From URNF01 sp045594105 (GTDB lineage: Bacteria; Bacillota; Clostridia; Oscillospirales; Acutalibacteraceae): a DNA stretch of 41,897 nucleotides. Below the pieces are notes generated by a model. The model saw only the letters and a program-made list of their open reading frames with translations, was not told the origin of the DNA and did not search any database. Both the position numbers and the translations under genes were made by a program. Positions 1 through 7,834 of the stretch are shown in pieces; positions within the stretch are counted from its first letter, which is position 1; every line of letters starts with the position of its first letter. The DNA lies in contig JAZNXY010000120.1 in the NCBI GenBank assembly GCA_045594105.1, positions 1-41,897 on the forward strand, read 5' to 3'.

Positions 1-290
1 CCGATAGTCACTGTTGTGAGCGACGAGCAAACCCTAAACGCATAGTCGCCGATGCTTTCTACGCTCTCGCCAATAGTAACCGTCTCCAATGATGAGCAAC
101 CGAAAAACGCAGCTACGCGGATGCTCGTTACACTGTCGCCAATAGTAACCGTTGTGAGCGATGTGCAATACTCAAACGCATAGCTTCCGATGCTCATTAC
201 ACTGTCGGAAATGGTTACCTCTGTTAGAGATGAGCAACAGAAAAACGCATGACTGCCGATGCTCGTAACCCCTTCTTCGATAATCACCTT
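1..290 (-). repeat. BspA-type LRR array, block 2 (continues past the window edge)
   Basis: At least four further 69-bp LRR units follow the second lead-in and run into the left edge, so the true repeat number is unknown. They use the same words as block 1. Confidence 0.8.
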
Positions 291-2489
291 AGTGATATCT
301 GTGCCCCACGGCAAGCTGGAATCGTAATTATAGTTTGCCATCGCGCCGTTGCCGCCGATGGTGAGTATCGTACCGTCTAATTTCCAATAACAGTCGCCTG
401 TTTTGTTGAGTTCCGGACGAATATAACCGCAATCATTGCAAGGGGCACACCACGTATCATACGTATGTGTACCTGTTGCCGCTCTCGTCCAATCGCAGTG
501 CTCGCACTGTATGTCACAATCGGAAACATACGCGTGTTCCCCTTTGCAGGTGTTGTAATGCCAGGTGGCGTTTGTAAGAGACGAATTATACGTATCAATA
601 GAAATGCCGTTTTGGTTAGCGCCCGTATACCATACGTCCCGTAACGCCGAGCAACCGTAAAACGCCTCCTCGCCAATAGCGGTCACGCTGTCGGGGATTT
701 CCACCGACGACAGCGAGTAGCAACCGTAAAACGCCTCGTAGCCGATGCTTTCTACACTGTCGCCAATAGTAACCGTCTTTAGCGACGAGCAATTGCAAAA
801 CGCATATCTACCGATACTGGTTACACTGTCAGGAATGGTTACCGCTGTCAGCGATGAACAACCGTCAAACGCAGAGGAGCCGATGCTTTCTACACGGTCT
901 CCGATAGTCACCGTCTCCAGCGATGAGCAATGCTCAAACGTAGAGTTTTCGATACTCGTCACATTATCGGGAATGGTTACCGTCTCCAGCGATGAGCAAT
1001 ACTCAAACGCATACCCTCCGATACTGGTTACACTGTCGGGAATGATTACCTCTGTCAGTGCAGAACAAGAAGAAAACGTAAAACCACCGATGCTTTCTAC
1101 ACTGTCGCCGATGGTCACGGACGTCAGCGATGAGCAACCGTAAAACGCATACATACCAATGAAGGTCACGCTGTCGGGGATCTCTATAGACGTCAGAGAT
1201 GAGCAATACGAAAACGCATACCGACCGATGCTTTCTACACTGCCACCAATAGTAACTGTCTCCAGCGATGAGCAACCGTAAAACGCAGACCAGCCGATGC
1301 TCGTAACCCCTTCTTCGATAATTACCTTGGTGATATCTGTGCCCCACGGCAAGATGGGATCGTAATTATAGTTTGCCATCGCACCGTTGCCGGAAATGGT
1401 TAGCACAGTGCCTTCTTTTCTCCAGCAGCACGCCCCCGTCGTGCCAACCTCACTTACCGTACCGCATCTATTACAATCGGTATCGGTGGGGCTGTCATAC
1501 AGGTGGCGTTCCGAGCAATCGCCGCTCTGATCTTCGCTGTAATCAGCGGGCGACATCGGATAAGCGGCATGGAAAGCGGCGGTATCATATTCCGCAAACC
1601 GCACGTGCTTATCAAAGTTGTCTTCCGCTTTCAAAAAATATGCATAGGAGGACATACCTGCGTCCCAGGTAGCATCGAGGTTATAATATTGTCCGGACAA
1701 CTCCACAATATTCCAGCCGTGTCTGCCGCCGTTACCGTAACCCGCAATCAAACGGGCATCCACGCCTAATTCCAATGCCAGACGATAAAACAGCAGTGCA
1801 TAGCCCTGGCACACCGCCTTTTTTCGGGTCAAAGCCGCATACGCCGTATATACCAGCTCATCTCCGCTGTTCAGACCGGCGGTGTCATACGTGATATTTT
1901 CGCACATATACGCATATATCGCACACACCTTGGCATAATCGGATGCATTCGCAACGTCGAGGGAGGCGAGCAAGGCATCTACCGCACCGTCAAGTTCCTG
2001 TTCCTGTGCCGCCGTAGACCAATACCGTATATTATACGTATAGGTGAGGTAGGTTTTGCCTGCCTGCACATACCACGATATCGGGCCACCGTAGCTGGAA
2101 TAGTGCCATAGCAAATAATCGCCCCGGGTCGGCTCGCCCGTGTGTTTGATCGCTTCGTCAAAAATATCCTTGCCGAATTGCTGTATTTCGGTGTCGGTAT
2201 AGGCGGTGCCGTCTGCAACGTATCCCACCACAATCGAAGCGGCACGTGCCTCCATACCCTCACGCAGTACCTCGCCTGCACCTTCCAGTGCATAATATGC
2301 GTCTGCCGAAGCGGGCTGATCAGAATCGGCATACAGGTTTGGCTGTACCACCGTTTCGGGGTACAGCGGATTGGTATGTGAAAAATAGGTCATCTGCCGT
2401 TGCTCCGCCAACGCACTCACAGGTGCAAACAGCGTACAAAGCAACACAAAGGACAGCAGTATACTCAACAAAGCTTTCAGGTTTTTCAT
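1..2489 (-). CDS. Secreted transglutaminase-like protein with BspA-type leucine-rich repeats (3' end off the window)
   Basis: An open frame of 829 codons runs from ATG at 2489, preceded by GGAGGG, to the left edge without a stop, so the C-terminus is missing. Residues 1-27 form a signal peptide (KNLK, hydrophobic core, then SALA before EQ). Residues about 220-275 carry a transglutaminase-like Cys-His-Asp triad: C227 (AVCQGYA), H257 (HGWNIV) and D272 (NLDATWD). A CxxC-containing linker (HLYDSPTDTDCNRCG) leads to a conserved lead-in (GNGAMANYNYD...LPWGTDITKVIIEEGVTSIG) and about ten 23-residue repeats of the type IGxxAFxxCSSLTxVTIxDSVxS (about 389-616), the LRR_5/BspA pattern. A second cysteine-rich linker and a second lead-in start another repeat block at about 733. 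Such proteins are usually exported or cell-surface. The protein may process or cross-link extracellular protein; substrate and activity are not shown by the sequence. Confidence 0.9.
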   Translation of the reverse strand, partial: MKNLKALLSILLSFVLLCTLFAPVSALAEQRQMTYFSHTNPLYPETVVQPNLYADSDQPASADAYYALEGAGEVLREGMEARAASIVVGYVADGTAYTDTEIQQFGKDIFDEAIKHTGEPTRGDYLLWHYSSYGGPISWYVQAGKTYLTYTYNIRYWSTAAQEQELDGAVDALLASLDVANASDYAKVCAIYAYMCENITYDTAGLNSGDELVYTAYAALTRKKAVCQGYALLFYRLALELGVDARLIAGYGNGGRHGWNIVELSGQYYNLDATWDAGMSSYAYFLKAEDNFDKHVRFAEYDTAAFHAAYPMSPADYSEDQSGDCSERHLYDSPTDTDCNRCGTVSEVGTTGACCWRKEGTVLTISGNGAMANYNYDPILPWGTDITKVIIEEGVTSIGWSAFYGCSSLETVTIGGSVESIGRYAFSYCSSLTSIEIPDSVTFIGMYAFYGCSSLTSVTIGDSVESIGGFTFSSCSALTEVIIPDSVTSIGGYAFEYCSSLETVTIPDNVTSIENSTFEHCSSLETVTIGDRVESIGSSAFDGCSSLTAVTIPDSVTSIGRYAFCNCSSLKTVTIGDSVESIGYEAFYGCYSLSSVEIPDSVTAIGEEAFYGCSALRDVWYTGANQNGISIDTYNSSLTNATWHYNTCKGEHAYVSDCDIQCEHCDWTRAATGTHTYDTWCAPCNDCGYIRPELNKTGDCYWKLDGTILTIGGNGAMANYNYDSSLPWGTDITKVIIEEGVTSIGSHAFFCCSSLTEVTISDSVMSIGSYAFEYCTSLTTVTIGDSVTSIRVAAFFGCSSLETVTIGESVESIGDYAFRVCSSLTTVTI
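256..364 (-). repeat. Direct repeat copy 2 (LRR lead-in)
   Basis: This segment of about 109 bp is almost identical to 1294-1402, with about a dozen or fewer differences. The offset is 1038 bp (346 codons, in frame). It encodes the lead-in to the LRR block (TDITKVIIEEGVTSIG and the NYNYD/LPWG segment before it), so the protein contains a duplicated module of about 346 residues. Confidence 0.85.
640..1320 (-). repeat. BspA-type LRR array, block 1 (about ten 69-bp units)
   Basis: The coding DNA is a tandem array of units of about 69 bp, each encoding a 23-residue leucine-rich repeat with recurrent words such as TGCTCATCGCTG (CSSL), ATCGGC (IG) and GACAGTGTA (DSV). Units are similar but not identical, and alternate between 'GDSVESIG' and 'PDSVTSIG' versions. 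Boundaries are approximate. Confidence 0.85.
1294..1402 (-). repeat. Direct repeat copy 1 (LRR lead-in)
   Basis: Partner of the repeat at 256-364. Both copies encode GNGAMANYNYD followed by LPWGTDITKVIIEEG. The copies differ mainly at third positions and at the residues after NYNYD (PI versus SS). Confidence 0.85.
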
Positions 2490-2540
2490 ACTTTTCCCTC
2501 CGACAACACCTTATTTTGTCGTCATACGATGAATAGTTAT

Positions 2541-2569
2541 ATTTTACCATATCTTTCACAAAATCGCAA
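2541..2569 (-). promoter_or_regulatory. Sigma-A promoter for the LRR/transglutaminase gene
   Basis: On the minus strand, TTGCGA (2569-2564) and TAAAAT (2546-2541) are separated by 17 bp, and a TGG just before the -10 gives an extended -10 element. It sits about 50 bp upstream of the start codon and right after the mscL terminator, so the gene is its own transcription unit. Confidence 0.7.
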
Positions 2570-2573
2570 CCAC

Positions 2574-2603
2574 AAAAAAAGACCCGAAATCGGGTCTTTT
2601 TTT
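2574..2603 (-). terminator. Rho-independent terminator after mscL
   Basis: Perfect inverted repeat: seven A, GACCCGA, loop AA, TCGGGTC, seven T. It lies 10 bp past the mscL stop. The symmetry would let it work in both directions, but only minus-strand genes flank it. Confidence 0.92.
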
Positions 2604-2612
2604 GTTATGTTC

Positions 2613-3113
2613 TTATTCCACTTCAGAAGTACAATGTGCACAGCGGGTCGCATCAACAGCGATTTCGGATTTACAGAACGGGCACACCTTAGTGGTCGGT
2701 GCAGGTGCGGGTTCTTCTTCCTTCTTTTTCTTGCCTAAGCCGTTCAAAGAGTTGATACCTTTTACCAGCAGGAAGATGACGAATGCCATAATGATAAAGT
2801 TAATAACCTCGGTTACAAAGGAACCGTAGTTCCAGGTGGTAACACCGAGCTCTTTTGCCGCTTCAATAGAAAGCACCTGTGCTTTTTCAATACCTTCGGG
2901 CATTTTCAAAATCAGGAACTGCTCTTTGAAGTTGAGGCCGCCTGTCAAAAGACCGATAAACGGCATTACCAAATCGTTTACCACGGATGTTACGATTTTC
3001 TGGAATGCGCCGCCGATGATAACACCGACAGCCAGGTCGATGACGTTGCCACGCATGGCAAATGCTTTGAATTCGCCTAAAAAGCCGGACAGTTTACTGG
3101 GTTTCTTGCTCAT
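2613..3113 (-). CDS. mscL: Large-conductance mechanosensitive channel with C-terminal zinc ribbon
   Basis: MscL forms a homopentameric membrane pore that opens under membrane tension and releases solutes on osmotic downshock. The 166-residue protein starts at ATG 3113 behind GAGGAGG. The frame stays open upstream to 3242, but that part lies inside the preceding gene. Residues 10-60 match the N-terminal helix and TM1 (FKAFAMRGNVIDLAVGVIIG), residues about 97-121 are TM2 (FIIMAFVIFLLVKGIN). After a lysine/glutamate-rich spacer the tail carries C144-x2-C147 and C158-x2-C161, a zinc-ribbon pattern that most described MscL proteins lack. The start overlaps the 3' end of the exonuclease gene by 20 bp. 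Last gene of the alaS-led unit. Confidence 0.95.
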   Translation of the reverse strand: MSKKPSKLSGFLGEFKAFAMRGNVIDLAVGVIIGGAFQKIVTSVVNDLVMPFIGLLTGGLNFKEQFLILKMPEGIEKAQVLSIEAAKELGVTTWNYGSFVTEVINFIIMAFVIFLLVKGINSLNGLGKKKKEEEPAPAPTTKVCPFCKSEIAVDATRCAHCTSEVE

Positions 3114-3978
3114 TGTTAGTTGCCTCCTCTGTTTCTTTTGGTTTTTTCTCGACGAGTTTTCGCTTAACGTCCACCCCGTCGTATTTGACCTTAATTTGCA
3201 CACGTGCGGTAAATTTCTTGCCGCACGCATCGCATATCCCAAGCGATGTCAATACTCGGTTATGGTGCTTCCACTTGCCTTCAAAATGCAACGGTTTTCC
3301 GCAATTTTCGCACGAAAAACGCAAATATTCCTTCTTCACCAGCGGATTTTTCGGGTCGATAATACAGGTGCATTTGAAGGTGATGCGATCATAAAACGCA
3401 TCGTCCGCCACATATACAAAGGGCGTAAATGCCCGCTTATCATACAGCTTTGACAGGACTCTGCCGCTGAGCACACTGTCATCCAAAGCACGGTGATGTG
3501 CTACATCCTCTTCGTTAATGCCCAACGCTTCCGCCGCTTTGGAAAGACCCGGCTGCATATGAGACGGGATATCCATACATTTTTGTGCGTATGCCTGCAA
3601 ATCCGCATACGCTGTCATAAACGGAATGGTGTCGGTTTTGCAAAAATACCGATAATTTTCTAAAAACACAAGCAGGTCGGTGGTGCTCCAGGTAAGAATG
3701 ACCGCTTCTTCCTTGCCTATCCAACGGCGAAATGCCGCCATAGCACCTGTAAAGGTGGTGCCGTCGGTCAATTCCTCGTCCTCAATGCCGGTCAGATTGG
3801 TGACCAGCTTAGTCAGCTTTTTGCTCACCACAGGGCGGATAATTGCGTGAAACCTATCCTTTTCACGCATATCCTCCCCTATTTTTACTGCACCGATTTC
3901 AATGATCTCATTGAAAAAGCCGTGTACTTTTTTTGCGTACGAGCCGTTCCATTCCAAGTCGATGATGATAAAGTTCAT
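3094..3978 (-). CDS. DEDDh-family 3'-5' exonuclease with cysteine-rich C-terminal domain
   Basis: 294 residues. Residues 1-180 fit the exonuclease fold of the RNase T / DnaQ epsilon / KapD group: exo I D7 and E9 (IIDLEW), exo II D101 (TTDLLVFLEN) and exo III H162-x3-D166 (HHRALDD). Two metal ions bound by these acids would hydrolyse nucleic acid from the 3' end. Residues about 200-265 add C203-x-C205, C223-x2-C226 and C249-x2-C252, likely a zinc-binding module, followed by a charged tail. Whether it prefers DNA or RNA cannot be read from the sequence. It starts 2 bp after the HIT gene stop and overlaps mscL, so translational coupling is likely. KapD-like sporulation inhibitors are relatives, but no specific role is assigned. 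Confidence 0.85.
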   Translation of the reverse strand: MNFIIIDLEWNGSYAKKVHGFFNEIIEIGAVKIGEDMREKDRFHAIIRPVVSKKLTKLVTNLTGIEDEELTDGTTFTGAMAAFRRWIGKEEAVILTWSTTDLLVFLENYRYFCKTDTIPFMTAYADLQAYAQKCMDIPSHMQPGLSKAAEALGINEEDVAHHRALDDSVLSGRVLSKLYDKRAFTPFVYVADDAFYDRITFKCTCIIDPKNPLVKKEYLRFSCENCGKPLHFEGKWKHHNRVLTSLGICDACGKKFTARVQIKVKYDGVDVKRKLVEKKPKETEEATNNEQETQ

Positions 3979-3980
3979 AT

Positions 3981-4313
3981 TTATGCCATTGCTCCCAAGG
4001 GACCGCCTGCAAGCACGTGAAAGTGCAGATGGAACACCGTTTGCCCTGCATCCGCACCGCAGTTGGTCACCACACGGTAGGAAGAAATGCCAAGATCCTT
4101 GGTAATTTCGGCAATTTTTGCGTAGATATAGCCGACCAACTCTGCATTTTCTGCGGTGATGTCAGCGGCACCCGCAATGTGCACTTTCGGAATCACCAGG
4201 AAGTGCACAGGTGCCGCAGGTGCAATATCGTAAAAGCAGAAAATCTTATCATCTTCGTATACTTTCTTAGACGGGATTTCCCCCGCAATAATTTTACAGA
4301 ATAAACAATCCAT
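3981..4313 (-). CDS. HIT-family nucleotide hydrolase (HinT-like)
   Basis: 110 residues. The histidine-triad signature HLHFHV is at 95-100 (H95, H97, H99) and the N-terminal CxxC motif (CLFCKI) is at 3-8. HinT-type enzymes hydrolyse the P-N bond of purine nucleoside phosphoramidates, including aminoacyl-AMP released by aminoacyl-tRNA synthetases. The position 11 bp downstream of alaS is therefore suggestive, though the link is inference. The start is ATG 4313 behind AGAGG. The length is normal for bacterial HinT. The substrate is not proven by sequence. Confidence 0.92.
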   Translation of the reverse strand: MDCLFCKIIAGEIPSKKVYEDDKIFCFYDIAPAAPVHFLVIPKVHIAGAADITAENAELVGYIYAKIAEITKDLGISSYRVVTNCGADAGQTVFHLHFHVLAGGPLGAMA

Positions 4314-4324
4314 GTATATACCTC

Positions 4325-6958
4325 TTATTTCAGAATAGCAGATACGATGCTGTCAACAGCCGCAAGTGCTTTATCCACAGCCGCTACATCCTTACCGCCT
4401 GCCATTGCCATATCGGGTCTGCCGCCGCCTTTGCCGCCGCAGATGGTGGCTACTTCACGCACGATATTACCTGCGTGGGCACCGGCTTTTACAGCACCGG
4501 GTGCACAGTAGCAACCGAAGGTGACGGTATTATCGCCAACACCTGCCAACACCACAACCGCCATATCACCCGCCGTGTCACGACAGCTGTCGCACATAGA
4601 ACGGATACCGTCACCGGTAAGACCCTTGACAGCAGCGGTAATTACCTTTACGGCTCCAACCTCACGTGCGTTACCGAGCATTTCCTTCATCTTATCCGCA
4701 CTCTGTGCCGCCTTCATATCGTCAAGTGCTTTTTCGGCGGTTTTCAGTTCGCCCATGACCTGTACCGCACGGCGTGCGATATCATCAGCCGCATTAGCTT
4801 TCAGTGCCACCGCCGTTTCGTTCATCAATGCCGCCTGCTTATTGAGCAATTCCAGCACGTAGGTACCGGTCACCGCTTCAATACGGCGTACACCTGCCGC
4901 AACCGAGCTTTCGGACAGAATACGGAAAAGACCGAGGTCACCTGTCGCTTTTGCGTGGGTACCGCCGCAGAACTCAACCGATACATCCGGTACAGCTACC
5001 ACACGGACAATGTCACCGTATTTTTCACCAAACAGCGCCATTGCACCACGTTTTTTCGCTTCCGCAATCGGCATTTCTTCAATTTCGGTGGGGATATTGT
5101 TGAGAATCCAGCCATTTACCTTCTGTTCAACCGCCGCAATTTCTTCGGTAGTCATAGCGGAGAAGTGGGTAAAGTCAAAACGCATACGAGAGGGGGTCAC
5201 CAACTGACCTGCCTGCTGTACATGGGTGCCAAGCACCTCACGCAATGCCGCCTGCAGTAAGTGTGCCGCGGTATGGTTACGTACGGTATCCGCACGCAGT
5301 ACAGCGTCTACAGCCGCTGTCGCAGCATCGCCGCCGCACACAGCACCGCTTACCACGGTGCCGCTATGCACCACGACGCCGCTATGGGTTTTGACGGTGT
5401 TTTCCACCTTAAAGGTGCCGCCCTTAGTGGTGATAACACCGGTATCGCCTACCTGACCGCCGCTTTCCGCATAGAAAGGTGTCACGTCCAGCACGATAGC
5501 CGCCGTCTCCCCTTCCGCCGCGAGTTCGGACAGTTCGTTATCTTTGATAACGGCAAGCACTTTGGCTTGCGCTTCCAATTTTTCATAGCCCACAAAGGCA
5601 GAAGCGGTCATCTGCTCCGCAACCGAAGCACCGCCCTTCCATGCGTCTGCACCCGCATCCTTACGGGCGTTTCTTGCACGTTCCTTCTGTTCCTTCATCA
5701 AACGGGTGAACTCGTCTTCGTCCACCGTAAAGCCCTTTTCTTCCAAAATATCGGCAGTAAGATCCAGCGGGAAGCCATAGGTGTCATACAGCTTGAAAGC
5801 ATCCGCACCGGACAGCACGGTGCCTTCCATATTGGCGAGCAATTCATCCAGCAAGGACAGACCGCTGTCGATAGTTTTACCGAAAGCAACCTCTTCGGTG
5901 TGAATAAGCTTCTGGATAAAGTCTTTTTTCTCAGCGAGTTCGGGGTATGCAGACAGGTTTTCATTGATAACCGTCTGGGCCACTTCAAACAGGAACGGCT
6001 CACGAATACCGAGCAATCTGCCGTGACGTGCAGCACGACGGAGCAGGCGACGCAGCACGTATCCACGACCCTCGTTAGAAGGCATCACGCCGTCACCGAT
6101 CATAAAGGTGGTAGAACGGATATGGTCGGTGATAACACGCAGGGAAACGTCCTGCTTTTCGTTGTCGTGATAGTTGACACCAGCAACACGGCTGATGTGT
6201 TTCATAATATTCTGTACGGTGTCTACCTCAAACAGGTTGGCAACCCCCTGCATCACGCAGGCGAGACGTTCCAAGCCCATACCCGTATCAATGTTGGGGT
6301 GGTCAAGAGGCGTATAGGTGCCTTCACCGTCGCTGTCAAACTGGGAAAATACCAAGTTCCAGAACTCCATATATCTGTCACAGTCACAGCCGACACCACA
6401 AGTGGGCGAGCCGCAGCCATACTCCTCGCCACGGTCAAAATGCAGCTCCGAGCAAGGACCGCAAGGGCCCGAGCCGTGTTCCCAGAAGTTATCCTCTTTA
6501 CCAAGACGCACAATGCGGTCGGGATTTACGCCAACCTCTTTTGTCCAGATGTCAAACGCCTGGTCATCGTCTTCGTAAATACTGATATGGATACGTTCTT
6601 CGGGGATTTCCAACACCTTGGTACAGAACTCCCACGCCCACGCAGTCGCCTCGTGCTTGAAATAATCGCCGAAGCTGAATTTGCCGAGCATTTCAAAGTA
6701 GGTGCCGTGACGTGCGGTTTTACCGACACGTTCAATATCAGGTGTACGGATACATTTCTGACAGGTGGTGACACGCTTACGCGGCGGCGTCACTTCACCC
6801 GTGAAAAACTTTTTCATCGGTGCCATACCCGAGTTGATGAGTAACAGGGATTTATCGCCCTGCGGCACCAGCGAGAAGCTGGGCAAACGCAGATGCCCTT
6901 TACTCTCGTAAAACGCGAGGTATTTCTCACGCAATTCGTTAAGACCGGTCCATTTCAT
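4325..6958 (-). CDS. alaS: Alanyl-tRNA synthetase
   Basis: 877 residues, the normal full length. It charges tRNA-Ala and hydrolyses mischarged Ser/Gly-tRNA-Ala. The N-terminal class II core includes the motif with LLLINSGMAPMKKFF at about 38-52 and GRGYVLRRLLRRA. The editing domain zinc ligands are H562 and H566 (HTAAH) and C664 and H668 (CGGTH). A C-Ala/DHHA1 domain with CGGKGGGRPDMA closes the protein. I chose ATG 6958 (MKWTGLNELR) behind AAAGGA. An in-frame start further upstream at 7036 would lie inside the T-box terminator. Expression is controlled by the T-box leader just upstream. hinT, the exonuclease and mscL follow closely and probably share the transcript. Confidence 0.98.
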   Translation of the reverse strand: MKWTGLNELREKYLAFYESKGHLRLPSFSLVPQGDKSLLLINSGMAPMKKFFTGEVTPPRKRVTTCQKCIRTPDIERVGKTARHGTYFEMLGKFSFGDYFKHEATAWAWEFCTKVLEIPEERIHISIYEDDDQAFDIWTKEVGVNPDRIVRLGKEDNFWEHGSGPCGPCSELHFDRGEEYGCGSPTCGVGCDCDRYMEFWNLVFSQFDSDGEGTYTPLDHPNIDTGMGLERLACVMQGVANLFEVDTVQNIMKHISRVAGVNYHDNEKQDVSLRVITDHIRSTTFMIGDGVMPSNEGRGYVLRRLLRRAARHGRLLGIREPFLFEVAQTVINENLSAYPELAEKKDFIQKLIHTEEVAFGKTIDSGLSLLDELLANMEGTVLSGADAFKLYDTYGFPLDLTADILEEKGFTVDEDEFTRLMKEQKERARNARKDAGADAWKGGASVAEQMTASAFVGYEKLEAQAKVLAVIKDNELSELAAEGETAAIVLDVTPFYAESGGQVGDTGVITTKGGTFKVENTVKTHSGVVVHSGTVVSGAVCGGDAATAAVDAVLRADTVRNHTAAHLLQAALREVLGTHVQQAGQLVTPSRMRFDFTHFSAMTTEEIAAVEQKVNGWILNNIPTEIEEMPIAEAKKRGAMALFGEKYGDIVRVVAVPDVSVEFCGGTHAKATGDLGLFRILSESSVAAGVRRIEAVTGTYVLELLNKQAALMNETAVALKANAADDIARRAVQVMGELKTAEKALDDMKAAQSADKMKEMLGNAREVGAVKVITAAVKGLTGDGIRSMCDSCRDTAGDMAVVVLAGVGDNTVTFGCYCAPGAVKAGAHAGNIVREVATICGGKGGGRPDMAMAGGKDVAAVDKALAAVDSIVSAILK

Positions 6959-6980
6959 AATTTCTTGTCCTTTCCACATA

Positions 6981-7215
6981 AAAATAAAGACACCTCCGCC
7001 CCTGCTTGGGACGGAGGTGTCCGTGGTACCACCCAAATTACACGGTTGCCCGTGTCACTCTGACTCCTTAACGCGGAAAACGCCGCCATTCATCACAGCG
7101 GGACTCAGGGACGGCACGTGATTCGTCACATAAACGGTCTCACAGCACGCACAAAGCGTAACCGTTCTCTCTGCAAGCGACCGAAGATCACTTATTTCCC
7201 TTCAAAGTCTTTAAC
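6981..7215 (-). promoter_or_regulatory. T-box riboswitch controlling alaS
   Basis: The alaS leader (minus strand) contains the T-box sequence GGGTGGTACCACGG (7034-7021), which can pair with the uncharged tRNA acceptor end, next to a terminator hairpin. Stem I can be folded by eye: lower helix AGGGA (7201-7197) with TCCCT (7111-7107), upper helix GTGA with TCAC, and the 3' side of the internal loop reads GTGCCG. This places GCC (7115-7113), an alanine codon, at the specifier position. A CAGAGAG...GCTGTGAG distal stem element is also present. Uncharged tRNA-Ala should favour the antiterminator and raise alaS expression. Confidence 0.93.
6985..7021 (-). terminator. T-box-regulated terminator
   Basis: GACACCTCCG (7021-7012) pairs with CGGAGGTGTC (6998-6989), and TTTATTTTT follows on the minus strand. 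It competes with the antiterminator formed by the adjacent T-box sequence and ends about 25 bp before the alaS start. Confidence 0.9.
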
Positions 7216-7221
7216 AAGTCG

Positions 7222-7250
7222 ATTATAAAAGAATTTTTGCGGTTTGTCAA
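7222..7250 (-). promoter_or_regulatory. Consensus sigma-A promoter of the alaS T-box leader
   Basis: Perfect TTGACA (7250-7245), 17 bp spacer and perfect TATAAT (7227-7222). The -35 box overlaps the stop codon of engB (7247). The predicted transcript start is near 7215, giving a leader of about 255 nt before alaS. Confidence 0.93.
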
Positions 7251-7834
7251 CCCTCTTCGGTGACCGATACAATGATTTCACGCAGGGTCTCTACCCCTTC
7301 CCCGTTTACCGCGGAAAAAGGCAGGTACTGTATACCCTCATAGTCGGCAAAGAAGGCATCAAACGCTGCCATTCTTGCCGCATACTCGGCTTTGTTGAGT
7401 TTATCCGATTTGGTCAACACCACCATAAACGGAATACCCTCGTCTATCATATACTCCATCATCTGTTTATCATCTGCAGTAGGTGCGTGACGCATATCCA
7501 CAAGCTGCATCACCAGACGCAGATCACGGTCTGCCGCAAAATACCCGCCGATAAGATCACGCCAACGGCGTTTCTCTGCATCCGAAACCTTAGCAAAGCC
7601 GTAACCGGGCAAATCCACAAACCGTGCGGTAGACAGCTTATAAAAGTTAATAGACGCCGTTTTACCGGGGGTAGCACTGGTTCGTGCCAGGTTTTTGCGG
7701 GACAGCAATTTGTTGATCAAAGAGGATTTGCCCACGTTAGATCTGCCCGAAAAGGCAACCTCGGGCAATGTGTCGGGCGGAAGCTGTTCTGCTAATGCCG
7801 CCGACATTTCAAACTGTGCGGTTTCTATCTTCAT
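7247..7834 (-). CDS. engB: Ribosome biogenesis GTPase EngB (YsxC/YihA)
   Basis: 195 residues. TRAFAC-class GTPase required for assembly of the 50S subunit in B. subtilis. Motifs: G1 GRSNVGKSS at 30-38, G2 around TPGKT at 55-59, G3 DLPG at 74-77, G4 TKSD at 141-144 and G5-like SAVN near the end. ATG 7834 overlaps the lon stop in an ATGA arrangement, implying translational coupling. The lon-engB (lonA-ysxC) order is also found in B. subtilis. Confidence 0.96.
   Translation of the reverse strand: MKIETAQFEMSAALAEQLPPDTLPEVAFSGRSNVGKSSLINKLLSRKNLARTSATPGKTASINFYKLSTARFVDLPGYGFAKVSDAEKRRWRDLIGGYFAADRDLRLVMQLVDMRHAPTADDKQMMEYMIDEGIPFMVVLTKSDKLNKAEYAARMAAFDAFFADYEGIQYLPFSAVNGEGVETLREIIVSVTEEG

Noticed and set aside
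745..1143. Repetitive plus-strand open frame that looks like a repeat protein
   Set aside because: It is the reverse of the LRR array; repetition comes from the 69-bp units on the minus strand.
1..1320. Regular repeats resembling a CRISPR array
   Set aside because: Units are contiguous and coding with no unique spacers; the periodicity is 69 bp in frame.
3114..3242. 43-codon N-terminal extension of mscL
   Set aside because: It lies inside the exonuclease gene; the internal ATG has GAGGAGG and matches the normal MscL start.
5261..6844. 527-codon plus-strand open frame
   Set aside because: Antisense shadow of alaS; the translation lacks any family motif while the minus strand encodes full AlaRS.
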